This document shows, in pieces, positions 19,558 to 27,993 of a stretch of DNA of 34,883 bases. The stretch spans positions 1 to 34,883 of the forward strand of contig NZ_JAEQAZ010000090.1 of NCBI RefSeq assembly GCF_016654115.1, read 5' to 3'. A program made the position numbers and the translations under genes. The notes beneath the pieces were generated by a model. That model saw only the letters and a list, made by a program, of their open reading frames with translations, made no database searches and was not told where the DNA came from. This DNA is from Streptomyces sp. MBT53 (GTDB lineage: Bacteria; Actinomycetota; Actinomycetes; Streptomycetales; Streptomycetaceae). How positions within the stretch are numbered: position 1 is the first letter of the stretch; every line of letters starts with the position of its first letter.

Positions 19558-20231
19558 GGGGTCGCCCCGGTGCTGTGCTGCTCGGCCTCCTGAGCCGCGG
19601 CGGCGTCGGCCTCGGCGGCCTCCCGACGGACCGTGACGACCCGCTGGATGAGCGTGACCAGGCTGCCGACGGCGACGATCCACAGCGCGATGGGCAGCAG
19701 CCACTGGATGCCCGGGACGCCGAACTTGTGGAGCCCGGAGAGACCGCACGCGACGAGTGAGATCACCAGTCGCTCGGCGCGCTCGACCAGGCCGTTGACG
19801 GCCACCGGCAGGCCGATGGCCTCGCCGCGTGCCTTGGTGTACGACACCACCTGGCCGCTGGCCAGGCAGAAGATCGAGACGGCGCACAGGGCGATGTTGT
19901 CGCCGCCGCCCGCGTACCAGAGGGCCAGGCCGCCGAAGACGGCGCTGTCGGCCACCCGGTCGAGCGTGGAGTCGAGGAAGGCGCCCCAGCGGCTGGAGCG
20001 GCCCAGCTGGCGGGCCATGTTGCCGTCGACGAGGTCGGAGAACACGAACAGCGTGATCACGACCGTGCCCCAGAAGAACTCGCCCATGGGGTAGAAGACC
20101 AGCGCGCCCGCGACCACTCCGGCGGTGCCGAGGAGGGTGACCGTGTCGGGGCTGACGCCCCGGCGGATCAGAAACGCGGCGAACGGCGTGAGGACACGCG
20201 TGAAGAATGCACGCGCGTACTTGTTCAGCAT
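19554..20231 (-). CDS. pgsA: Phosphatidylinositol phosphate synthase (CDP-alcohol phosphatidyltransferase)
   Basis: A 225-residue multi-pass membrane enzyme. The CDP-alcohol phosphotransferase motif D-x2-DG-x2-AR-x8-G-x3-D-x3-D is complete in DLVDGNMARQ...GAFLDSTLD. In actinobacteria with this gene order (PgsA1, Rv2612c) the enzyme joins CDP-diacylglycerol with inositol 1-phosphate. I infer the substrate from the pimA and acyltransferase neighbours, not from the motif itself. The frame is open upstream, but the ATG at 20229-20231 has GGAAGG just before it and gives a sensible LNKYARAFFTRV start. It heads the pgsA-acyltransferase-pimA operon and is divergent from the EF-G-like gene. Confidence 0.9.
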   Translation of the reverse strand: MLNKYARAFFTRVLTPFAAFLIRRGVSPDTVTLLGTAGVVAGALVFYPMGEFFWGTVVITLFVFSDLVDGNMARQLGRSSRWGAFLDSTLDRVADSAVFGGLALWYAGGGDNIALCAVSIFCLASGQVVSYTKARGEAIGLPVAVNGLVERAERLVISLVACGLSGLHKFGVPGIQWLLPIALWIVAVGSLVTLIQRVVTVRREAAEADAAAAQEAEQHSTGATP

Positions 20232-20522
20232 GGCCTTCCCGGAGGGTCGGTGTCGCCGCGCGGCCCCTGTTGGCCACCGGCTGGCCCATCGTAGCCACGC
20301 GCGCGCGTGGGTGGCCGCCGGGCACCCGCGTGCCCGTGTTGTGAACGGCCGCAGTACGACTCGATGCCGTCGGTGCCGACGGCCGGATCGCGTCCGCTGT
20401 ATGGACGCACCGTGACGGGAGTGGAAAGCTCGAACCACCGCGGGCGTCATCGGAGCCGCCACCGCACGCGGCACCGTGTGTCCGCGCCCACAGTGACCTC
20501 ACCGTGCACGGGAGGCAAGGCC

Positions 20523-22721
20523 ATGGGCGACAAGGCGAACGCACACCCCGGAGCCGCCGGCAGGGCTACGGCGGCCGACCACCCCGCGTCCGTACGGAAT
20601 GTGGTGCTGGTCGGCCACTCCGGATCGGGCAAGACGACTCTGGTGGAGGCCCTCGCGCTGACCGCGGGGGCGGTGAACCGGGCGGGCCGTGTGGAGGACG
20701 GCGGCACCGTCTCCGACTACGACGAGATCGAGCACCGCCAGCAGCGCTCGGTGCAGCTCTCCCTGGTGCCCGTCGACTGGGACGGGTACAAGGTCAATCT
20801 TCTGGACACTCCCGGATACGCCGATTTCGTCGGCGAGTTGAGGGCCGGTCTGCGTGCGGCGGACGCGGCCCTCTTCGTCGTCTCGGCCTCGGACGGCGTG
20901 GACGGCTCGACCCGCATGGTGTGGGAGGAGTGCGCGGCGGTCGGCATGCCGCGCGCCATCGTCATCACGCATCTGGAGTCCGCCCGCGCGGACTTCGAGT
21001 CGATGACCCGGTACTGCGCGGAGGCGTTCGGCGCGGACGACCCCGACGCCGTACTCCCGCTGTATCTGCCGTTGCACGGCGCGCCGGGGCCCGACGGGCA
21101 CGCGCCCGTGACCGGGCTGGTGGGGCTGCTGTCGCAGAAGCTGTTCGACTACGCGTCCGGGGAGCGCAAGGAGTCCGAGCCCGGGGCCGACCAGGTGCCC
21201 GGGATCGAGGAGGCCCGCAACCGGCTCATCGAGGGGATCATCTCGGAGAGCGAGGACGAGACCCTCATGGACCGCTATCTCGGCGGCGAGGACATCGACG
21301 TCAAGACGCTGATCGCGGACCTGGAGCGGGCCGTCGCGCGCGGGGTGTTCTTCCCCGTCCTGGCCGCCGCCCCCGCCGCCGAGGGCGCCCGGCAGGGTCT
21401 CGGCACGGTCGAGCTCCTTGAGCTGATCACACGCGGTTTCCCGACCCCGCTGGAGCGCGAGGCGCCCGGCGTCACCACGGTCGACGGCAGGGCGCGGGAG
21501 CTGAAGGCCTGCGACCCGAACGGGCCGCTGGTCGCCGAGGTCGTGAAGACCGCCTCCGACCCGTACGTCGGCCGGGTCTCCCTGGTGCGCGTCTTCTCGG
21601 GCACGCTGCGCCCCGACGAGACGATCCATGTCTCCGGGCACGGCCTCGCCGACCGGGGGCACGAGGACCACGACGTCGACGAACGCGTCGGCGCCCTGTC
21701 CGCGCCCTTCGGCAAACAGCAGCGGGCGCTCACGCACTGCATCGCGGGCGACCTCGCGTGCGTGGCGAAGCTGGGCCGCGCGGAGACCGGGGACACCCTC
21801 TCGGCCAAGGACGACCCGCTCCTGATGGAGCCCTGGGAGATGCCCGACCCGTTGCTGCCGCTCGCCATCCAGGCGCACAGCAAGGCGGACGAGGACAAGC
21901 TCTCGCAGGGCCTCAGCAGGCTCGTCGCCGAGGACCCCACCATGCGCCTGGAACAGAACCAGGACACCCACCAGGTCGTTCTGTGGTGCCTCGGCGAGGC
22001 CCACGCGGACGTCGCCCTGGAACGGCTGCGCAGTCGCTACGGCGTCCAGGTCGACCTCGTGCCGCACAAGGTCTCCCTCCGGGAGACGTTCGCCGCCAAG
22101 GCGCAGGGGCGCGGCCGGCACGTCAAACAGTCGGGCGGGCACGGGCAGTTCGCGATCTGCGAGATCGAGGTCGAGCCGCTGCCGGGCGGCACGGGTATCG
22201 AGTTCGTGGACAAGGTCATCGGCGGCGCGGTGCCGCGGCAGTTCATCCCGTCGGTGGAGAAGGGCGTAAGGGCCCAGGCCGCCAAGGGAGTTGCGGCCGG
22301 CCATCCCCTCCTCGACGTACGGATCACGCTCCTGGACGGCAAGGCGCACTCGGTGGACTCCTCGGACGCCGCGTTCCAGACGGCGGGCGCGCTGGCCCTG
22401 CGGGAGGCCGCGGCGGAGGCGAAGATCCATCTCCTGGAGCCGGTGGCCGAGGTGACCGTGCTGGTCGGCGACGACTACGTGGGCGCCGTCATGAGCGACC
22501 TGTCCGGGCGCCGCGGCCGGGTCCTCGGAACCGAGCAGACGACCGGCGGACGCACCCTGATCCGGGCCGAGGTCCCCGAGATAGAGATCGGCCGCTACGC
22601 CGTCGACCTCCGCTCCCTCTCGCACGGCACGGCCCGCTTCAACCGCGCCTACGTCCGGCACGAACCGATGCCCCCGCAGATCGCCGAACGGATCCGCGAA
22701 CAGGCGGGCGACGCCCCGTAG
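20523..22721 (+). CDS. Elongation factor G-like protein (EF-G2 type)
   Basis: A 732-residue translational GTPase with full EF-G-like domain layout: a G domain, domain II from about 330, and domains III-V to the end, including SGGHGQFAICEIEVEPL. The P-loop GHSGSGKTT lies at 31-39. Other G motifs are unusual. Switch II reads DTPGYADF instead of DTPGHVDF, so the catalytic His is Tyr99. The guanine-specificity motif NKxD reads THLE (149-152), and the RGITI switch I block reads RSVQL. It is therefore a paralogue, not the main EF-G. Its function is unknown to me. The ATG at 20523 has GGGAGG about 9 nt upstream. An in-frame extension back to 20307 is rejected. A terminator follows at 22757-22789. 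Confidence 0.9.
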   Translation: MGDKANAHPGAAGRATAADHPASVRNVVLVGHSGSGKTTLVEALALTAGAVNRAGRVEDGGTVSDYDEIEHRQQRSVQLSLVPVDWDGYKVNLLDTPGYADFVGELRAGLRAADAALFVVSASDGVDGSTRMVWEECAAVGMPRAIVITHLESARADFESMTRYCAEAFGADDPDAVLPLYLPLHGAPGPDGHAPVTGLVGLLSQKLFDYASGERKESEPGADQVPGIEEARNRLIEGIISESEDETLMDRYLGGEDIDVKTLIADLERAVARGVFFPVLAAAPAAEGARQGLGTVELLELITRGFPTPLEREAPGVTTVDGRARELKACDPNGPLVAEVVKTASDPYVGRVSLVRVFSGTLRPDETIHVSGHGLADRGHEDHDVDERVGALSAPFGKQQRALTHCIAGDLACVAKLGRAETGDTLSAKDDPLLMEPWEMPDPLLPLAIQAHSKADEDKLSQGLSRLVAEDPTMRLEQNQDTHQVVLWCLGEAHADVALERLRSRYGVQVDLVPHKVSLRETFAAKAQGRGRHVKQSGGHGQFAICEIEVEPLPGGTGIEFVDKVIGGAVPRQFIPSVEKGVRAQAAKGVAAGHPLLDVRITLLDGKAHSVDSSDAAFQTAGALALREAAAEAKIHLLEPVAEVTVLVGDDYVGAVMSDLSGRRGRVLGTEQTTGGRTLIRAEVPEIEIGRYAVDLRSLSHGTARFNRAYVRHEPMPPQIAERIREQAGDAP

Positions 22722-22752
22722 TTCGGGATCTGACGCCCCGTAGTCGGGATCT
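22710..22752 (+). repeat. Tandem duplication across the EF-G-like stop codon
   Basis: Positions 22710-22731 and 22732-22752 are near-identical units of 22 and 21 bases that differ by one T. The first contains the TAG stop (22719-22721). The second lies wholly downstream and would carry a duplicate stop region. Confidence 0.75.
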
Positions 22753-22756
22753 TCGC

Positions 22757-22789
22757 CGTCGGCGGGCGGCTTTCGGCCGTCCGCCGACG
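22757..22789 (+). terminator. Terminator after the EF-G-like gene
   Basis: CGTCGGCGGGCGGC (22757-22770) pairs with 22776-22789 with a single G-T wobble and a 5-base TTTCG loop. It lies 35 bases past the stop codon. Confidence 0.8.
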
Positions 22790-22893
22790 AATGTCCGTGC
22801 CTGCCGATACGCTGATGACCTGATCAACAGGTGTGCGGAGCACGGAAGTCGGGAAAGCCGCAGAAGCGGGAGCAGCGGCGATCGGGGGCGGGA

Positions 22894-24561
22894 ATGACCG
22901 TTGACAGCGGTTACGCGGACATCTTCGGACCACAGGTGCCGCGTACGGGCGACGAGGGCCAGACGGCGACCTTCGCGCTCGCCTCGGCGGCCTACCGGGA
23001 CAACCCGGTCGCGGACATCAAGAAGGCCGACAACGAATGGCACCAGACGACCGTCAACGAGGGCCGCAAGTGGGCGACGATCTTCCGCCCCAACCTCGGT
23101 GAGGCGTTCGCCGGAGCCGTCGTGGCCCGCATGCTCGGCCCCGGCCGCAAGCCGCTCATCCAGTCGTTCGGCACCGAGCCGCAGGCCGTCGTGGAACACG
23201 CCCTGGCGGCCAACAACATCCGCCGCACGCGGGACAACAGGCTGTCCATGATCATGGTGCTGTGCGGTCTGCTGTTCCTGCCCGGGCTGATCGTCTGGCT
23301 GCTGGTCTTCCAGCTGCGCAGCCTGATCGACAAGCGCACCCAGACGAACAAGCGGGCCGGCGCGATCGCCACGACCCTGCTCGTCGCGGTGGGCGCGGTC
23401 GCCGTGATCTTCCTGGTCAAGGCGCCCTTCGCGGGCTTCTGGTCCTGGTACGCACGCGCGTGCGTCGTTCTCCCCGTGGTCGGCTGGCTGTGGGCCAAGC
23501 AGGTCTGCGAGAACACCGCGAAGGATCTGCGCGGGCGCTGGGACAGCCTGCTCTCCGGCAGCAGCGTCGGCGCCAAGGTCCCCGAGGCGGTGCCGACCAG
23601 CCCCGGCGAGACCCAGGCCGAGCAGTTGCGCCAGGCCCTGGCCCAGCTCAGCGCCGAGCAGCAGTCCAACTCGGTCTTCTACGCCGGGCCCAAGGGCATC
23701 CTCGGCATGGGCACCCGCTGGGGCAGCTGGCAGCTCGCCGAGGACCTGATCGCACGCGACGCCACCCGGGAGATCCACCCCTTCCGCAGCTGGGACGTCA
23801 TCCGCAACATCCATGACGACCTGCGCATGCTGGAGCGGAACACGATCAACACCGGCGGGTTCCCGAAGGCGTCGGTACGGCACTGGATCGTCACGCCGGT
23901 CGGCGAGGGCGCCAAGGCGGTGTCCCGGCCGGACAGCACGGACGTGGAGGCGTACCAGGTCAAGTCGCACGCGATACAGGAAATCTGCAACAAGCAGCAG
24001 TTCGGCGCCGGTGACCGCCATTACCTGGGTGTCCAATGGACGCTCTGGGAAGGGCAGTTGGTCATCACGATGATGATCACGGTGACCGTGCTGCACAAGA
24101 CGCTGCGCATCGAGATCACCGGGCACGCGCTCGGTCCCGTGAACTCGCTGTTCACCGGCAAGCCCGAGGCCCCGACGAAGAGCGTCCAGAAGACCTTCAA
24201 GCCCTGGGAGAACCGCAGCGTCAAGCTCCCCCTCGTCCCCGCCGACGAGGTCGTACGGCTCGCGGTCCGCGCCCCGATCACCTGGTACCCGCCGCTGCTG
24301 AACTGGCTCGGCGGTTCGATAGCCCTGCCCGAGCCGTTCGGCCTGCGGCACGCCTGGGCCGATCAGCCCTGGCGCCACCGCTTCATGGCGGACGACGCGC
24401 TGCGCGCCGCGACACCGGTACTGCGCGTGGTGCACGCCGCGGCGATCCGCGTCCTCGAGGAGAACGGCGTGGACACGGAGAAGTTCAGCAGCCGCTCGTC
24501 GGTCCTCAGCGGAGGCGTGCAGGACGTGTCACCGCGCAAAGCGGACACCTACGACGCGTAG
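22894..24561 (+). CDS. Membrane protein of unknown function
   Basis: A 555-residue protein I do not recognise. After a soluble N-terminal part (1-115), three hydrophobic segments lie at about 118-140, 157-175 and 182-201. A large, mostly hydrophilic C-terminal region follows, with hydrophobic stretches near 385-405 (VITMMITVTVLHKTLRIEITG). There are no catalytic motifs or signal peptide. The start ATG (22894) follows GGGGGCGGGA. An upstream ATG at 22831 is in frame but gives a basic, unconserved-looking extension. The gene is downstream of the EF-G-like terminator and convergent with the HIT gene. Its position next to PI-mannoside genes may be accidental. Confidence 0.8.
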   Translation: MTVDSGYADIFGPQVPRTGDEGQTATFALASAAYRDNPVADIKKADNEWHQTTVNEGRKWATIFRPNLGEAFAGAVVARMLGPGRKPLIQSFGTEPQAVVEHALAANNIRRTRDNRLSMIMVLCGLLFLPGLIVWLLVFQLRSLIDKRTQTNKRAGAIATTLLVAVGAVAVIFLVKAPFAGFWSWYARACVVLPVVGWLWAKQVCENTAKDLRGRWDSLLSGSSVGAKVPEAVPTSPGETQAEQLRQALAQLSAEQQSNSVFYAGPKGILGMGTRWGSWQLAEDLIARDATREIHPFRSWDVIRNIHDDLRMLERNTINTGGFPKASVRHWIVTPVGEGAKAVSRPDSTDVEAYQVKSHAIQEICNKQQFGAGDRHYLGVQWTLWEGQLVITMMITVTVLHKTLRIEITGHALGPVNSLFTGKPEAPTKSVQKTFKPWENRSVKLPLVPADEVVRLAVRAPITWYPPLLNWLGGSIALPEPFGLRHAWADQPWRHRFMADDALRAATPVLRVVHAAAIRVLEENGVDTEKFSSRSSVLSGGVQDVSPRKADTYDA

Positions 24562-24586
24562 GCAACCACACGGGACGCCGCGTGGC

Positions 24587-25135
24587 TCACGCCGTGGGCC
24601 ACGCGTCCGCCAGCATCTTCCGTGTGTCCGCGAGGAGTTGGGGCAGCACCTTGGTGTGGCCGACCACCGGCATGAAGTTGGTGTCGCCGCCCCAGCGCGG
24701 GACGATGTGCTGGTGCAGATGGGCGGCGATGCCCGCGCCCGCCACGCTCCCCTGGTTCATGCCGATGTTGAAGCCATGGGCGCCGGACGCGGTGCGCAGG
24801 GCCGTCATCGCCTGCTTGGTGAGCGCCGCGAGTTCCACGGTCTCCGCGTCGGTCAGGTCGGTGTAGTCGGCGACGTGCCGGTACGGCACGACCATCAGAT
24901 GGCCGCCGTTGTACGGGTACAGATTCAGCACCCCGTACACCAGCTCACCGCGCCTGACGATCAGCCCGTCCTCGTCCGATTTCGCCGGAATCGAGCAGAA
25001 GGGGCAACCGTCGTCGGCCCCGGGGCCGGTCGGCTTGTTCTCGCCCTGGATGTAGGCCATCCGGTGCGGGGTCCACAGGCGCTGGAACGCGTCCGGCGTC
25101 CCCACTCCGATCTGCTGCTCCGGCTCACTCGTCAT
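24587..25135 (-). CDS. HIT-family protein (Ap4A phosphorylase-like)
   Basis: A 182-residue histidine-triad nucleotide hydrolase or transferase. The triad HLHQH lies at 139-143, and CPFC (44-47) with His88 suggests a structural zinc site. NLYPYNGGHLMVVPYRHV at 71-88 is nearly that of M. tuberculosis Rv2613c, a reported Ap4A phosphorylase. Breakdown of diadenosine tetraphosphate is the likely role. Rv2613c lies directly between thrS and pgsA1 in mycobacteria. Here the K+ channel gene separates it from thrS, and about 4.3 kb separate it from pgsA. The start ATG at 25133-25135 begins MTSEPEQQ; a longer frame upstream is rejected. It is divergent from the potassium channel gene with 79 bp between. 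Confidence 0.9.
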   Translation of the reverse strand: MTSEPEQQIGVGTPDAFQRLWTPHRMAYIQGENKPTGPGADDGCPFCSIPAKSDEDGLIVRRGELVYGVLNLYPYNGGHLMVVPYRHVADYTDLTDAETVELAALTKQAMTALRTASGAHGFNIGMNQGSVAGAGIAAHLHQHIVPRWGGDTNFMPVVGHTKVLPQLLADTRKMLADAWPTA

Positions 25136-25214
25136 GCAAGTCAGCATATGGCTTCGCTCGTTCGCGGCGTGTCGCCGGGGTTGCGCGAAGGGGGCCCGCC
25201 GCCAAGCTGGACCG

Positions 25215-25871
25215 ATGGACGACGACAGTCGCAAGGCCCGGTGGGAGCGCCGCACCGAGGTTCCGCTCGCCATCGCGTCGATGGTCTACCTCGCCGCGTA
25301 CGCGGTCCGCATCCTGCCCCACGGTCTGCCGGGCGACTGGCAGGATCTCTGCCTCACCGTGCTGTTCGGGGCGTGGGCGCTCTTCGCCGTCGACTACGCG
25401 GTCCGCTGGCGCCTCAGCGGCCAACGCCTGCGCTTCATCCGCACGCACTGGCTCGACACCCTGGTCCTGCTCCTGCCTCTCCTCCGCCCGCTGCGGGTCG
25501 TCAAGGTCTACGAGGCCGTACAGCGCCGGCACGGACAGCCCCGGCTCGCGCTGCACGCACGCGTGATCGTCTACGCCGGACTCGCCACCGTCCTGCTCGG
25601 CTTCGCGGGCGCCCTCTCGGTCTACCAGGAGGAACACACGGCACCCGGGGCGACGATAAAGACCTTCGGCGACGCCGTCTGGTGGACCTGCGCCACCTTC
25701 GCGACCGTCGGCTACGGCGACGTCGCGCCGATCACCCCGCTGGGCCGCCTGATCGCCGTAGGAATGATGGCCATCGGCCTGGCCCTCCTGGGCGCGGTCA
25801 CCGGAACCTTCGCCTCCTGGCTGCTCCAGGTCTTCGCGAGGGAGGACGACGAGAGGCCCCCGGGGGTCTGA
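25215..25871 (+). CDS. Voltage-gated-type potassium channel
   Basis: A 218-residue membrane protein. The selectivity filter TVGYGD lies at 164-169, in a pore loop (152-168) between helices at about 115-137 and 176-205. Upstream hydrophobic segments at about 17-33, 46-64 and 80-92 look like S1-S3. A short basic RPLRVVKV stretch (91-98) may be a reduced voltage sensor. It should form a tetrameric K+ channel; gating cannot be told from sequence. The start ATG at 25215 lacks a strong ribosome-binding site. The stop codon lies in the loop of the hairpin at 25851-25889. It is convergent with thrS. Confidence 0.88.
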   Translation: MDDDSRKARWERRTEVPLAIASMVYLAAYAVRILPHGLPGDWQDLCLTVLFGAWALFAVDYAVRWRLSGQRLRFIRTHWLDTLVLLLPLLRPLRVVKVYEAVQRRHGQPRLALHARVIVYAGLATVLLGFAGALSVYQEEHTAPGATIKTFGDAVWWTCATFATVGYGDVAPITPLGRLIAVGMMAIGLALLGAVTGTFASWLLQVFAREDDERPPGV

Positions 25872-25889
25872 ACTCCCCGGGGGCCTCTC
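25851..25889. terminator. Hairpin shared by the channel gene and thrS
   Basis: A 15-bp stem (GAGAGGCCCCCGGGG at 25851-25865 with 25875-25889) encloses a 9-base loop that holds the TGA stop of the channel gene (25869-25871). Six A residues follow on the plus strand. It lies between convergent genes and probably terminates both, although the left arm is coding. Confidence 0.7.
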
Positions 25890-25904
25890 AAAAAAGCTAC
25901 GGCC

Positions 25905-27881
25905 TCAGACCTGCACCCGGTCCGCCACGATCTGCTCGATCTTCGCGATGGCCTCGTCGAACGCGATGCCGTTCTCCTGCGAGCCGTCGCGGTAGCGGAA
26001 GGAGACCGTGCCCGCGTTCATGTCCTCGTCGCCGACGATGACCATGAACGGCACCTTCTGCTTCTGCGCGTTGCGGATCTTCTTCTGCATCCGGTCCGAG
26101 GAGGAGTCGACCTCGACGCGCAGGCCCTTCTTCTTGGCCGCCGCGGCGAACTTCTCCAGGTACTCGACGTGCCCGTCCCCGATCGGGATCCCGACCGCCT
26201 GCACCGGCGCGAGCCACGCCGGGAAGGCACCCGCGTAGTGCTCGAGCAGCACCGCGAAGAACCGCTCGATCGAACCGAACAGCGCGCGGTGGATCATGAC
26301 CGGCCGCTGCTTGGAGCCGTCAGGACCCGTGTACTCCAGGTCGAAGCGCTCCGGCAGGTTGAAGTCCAGCTGGACGGTGGACATCTGCCAGGTCCGGCCG
26401 ATCGCGTCCTTCGTCTGGACGGAGATCTTCGGGCCGTAGAACGCGGCCCCACCCGGGTCGGGCACGAGCGGCAGCCCCTGCTTCTCGGCCACCTGGCGCA
26501 GCGTCTCCGTGGCCTCTTCCCAGACCTCGTCCGAGCCGACGAACTTCTCCGGGTCCTTGGTCGACAGCTCCAGGTAGAAGTCCGTCAGACCGTAGTCGCG
26601 CAGCAGGTTCAGGACGAACGTGAGCGTCTTGTCCAGCTCGTCCGCCATCTGCTCGCGCGTGCAGTAGATGTGCGCGTCGTCCTGCGTGAAGCCCCGCGCG
26701 CGGGTCAGACCGTGCACGACGCCCGACTTCTCGTACCGGTACACGGTCCCGAACTCGAAGAGCCGCAGCGGCAGTTCACGGTACGAGCGGCCGCGCGCGT
26801 CGAAGATCAGGTTGTGCATCGGGCAGTTCATGGGCTTGAGGTAGTAGTCCACGCCCTCGTCGAGCTGCATGGGCGGGTACATGCCGTCGGCGTACCAGTC
26901 CAGGTGCCCGGACGTCTCGAAGAGCTTCCCCTTCGTCGCGTGCGGGGTGTAGACGAACTCGTAGCCCTCCTCCTCGTGGCGGCGCCGCGAGTAGTCCTCC
27001 ATGACCCGGCGGACGACCCCGCCCTTGGGGTGGAAGACCGCGAGACCGGAACCGATCTGCTCGGGGATCGAGAACAGGTCCAGCTCGCTGCCCAGTTTGC
27101 GGTGGTCGCGCTTCTCGGCCTCGACCAGGAAGTCGAGGTGCGCCTTCAGCTCCTCCTTGGAGGGCCAGGCGGTGCCGTAGATGCGCTGGAGCATGGGGTT
27201 CTTCTCGCTGCCGCGCCAGTACGCGGCGGCGTTGCGCATCAGCTTGAACGCCGGGATGTTCCGGGTGGTCGGCAGGTGCGGGCCCCGGCAGAGGTCCTTC
27301 CAGCACAGGTCGCCGGTCTTGGCGTCGAGGTTGTCGTAGATCGTCAGCTCGCCGCCGCCGACCTCGACGTCCGCGCCGTCGTCCGTGGACGCGGAGCCCT
27401 TGATGCCGATGAGTTCGAGCTTGTACGGCTCGTTCGCCAGCTCGGCGCGGGCGTCCTCGTCGGTGACGACACGGCGCGAGAACCTCTGCCCCCGCTTCTG
27501 GATCTCCTGCATCTTCTTCTCGACGGCCTTGAGATCCTCGGGCGTGAACGGCCGCTCGACGTCGAAGTCGTAGTAGAAGCCGTCCTTGACCGGCGGGCCG
27601 ATGCCGAGCTTGGCCTCGGGGAACAGCTCCTGCACGGCCTGGGCCATGACGTGCGCGGTGGAGTGGCGCAGGATGTTGAGGCCGTCGGCGGAGGAGATCT
27701 CGACGCCTTCGACCTCGTCCCCCTCGGAGACGACGTAGGCCAGGTCCTTGAGCTCTCCGGCCACGCGCGCGGCGATGATCGAGCGCTCGCCGGCGAAGAG
27801 CTCGGCGGCCGTCGTGCCCGTCGTCACCGTGCGCTCTTCCCGCTCGGAATCGCGTTGGATGATCACGCGGACGTCTGACAC
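25905..27881 (-). CDS. thrS: Threonyl-tRNA synthetase
   Basis: A 658-residue class II synthetase with the full domain set. TGS is at 1-62. The editing domain carries HSTAH (73-77) and CRGPH (198-202), which removes mischarged serine. The catalytic core has Cys353 (MNCPMH), motif 2 FGTVYRYEKSG at 377-387 and His404 (DDAHIY) in the zinc site, with the third ligand in the MIHRALFGSIERF motif 3 block. The anticodon-binding domain is C-terminal. The open frame extends to 27965, but the GTG at 27879-27881 has AGGAGAGA just upstream and gives the normal length. The leader to the next gene is only about 110 bp, with no T-box-like structure seen. Confidence 0.97.
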   Translation of the reverse strand: MSDVRVIIQRDSEREERTVTTGTTAAELFAGERSIIAARVAGELKDLAYVVSEGDEVEGVEISSADGLNILRHSTAHVMAQAVQELFPEAKLGIGPPVKDGFYYDFDVERPFTPEDLKAVEKKMQEIQKRGQRFSRRVVTDEDARAELANEPYKLELIGIKGSASTDDGADVEVGGGELTIYDNLDAKTGDLCWKDLCRGPHLPTTRNIPAFKLMRNAAAYWRGSEKNPMLQRIYGTAWPSKEELKAHLDFLVEAEKRDHRKLGSELDLFSIPEQIGSGLAVFHPKGGVVRRVMEDYSRRRHEEEGYEFVYTPHATKGKLFETSGHLDWYADGMYPPMQLDEGVDYYLKPMNCPMHNLIFDARGRSYRELPLRLFEFGTVYRYEKSGVVHGLTRARGFTQDDAHIYCTREQMADELDKTLTFVLNLLRDYGLTDFYLELSTKDPEKFVGSDEVWEEATETLRQVAEKQGLPLVPDPGGAAFYGPKISVQTKDAIGRTWQMSTVQLDFNLPERFDLEYTGPDGSKQRPVMIHRALFGSIERFFAVLLEHYAGAFPAWLAPVQAVGIPIGDGHVEYLEKFAAAAKKKGLRVEVDSSSDRMQKKIRNAQKQKVPFMVIVGDEDMNAGTVSFRYRDGSQENGIAFDEAIAKIEQIVADRVQV

Positions 27882-27993
27882 CGGTCTCTCCTGACTGCGG
27901 GGTGGATGCGGCGCCATACCGTGAGCGCGCGCAATAGGGGATCGTACCGACCCTACGGGCCCCACCGCGAAACGGTTGCCGCACTCCCCTCCC

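Noticed and set aside
20307..20522. In-frame N-terminal extension of the EF-G-like protein
   Set aside because: His/Arg-rich and unlike any EF-G start; the ATG at 20523 has a good ribosome-binding site.
20499..22661. 720-codon minus-strand frame opposite the EF-G-like gene
   Set aside because: Antisense to a gene with clear domain structure; no motifs of its own.
26169..27878. Long plus-strand frame opposite thrS
   Set aside because: Shadow of thrS with Val/Leu/Arg-rich composition.
27882..27993. T-box or attenuator upstream of thrS
   Set aside because: The leader is about 110 bases and lacks a specifier stem or the T-box sequence.
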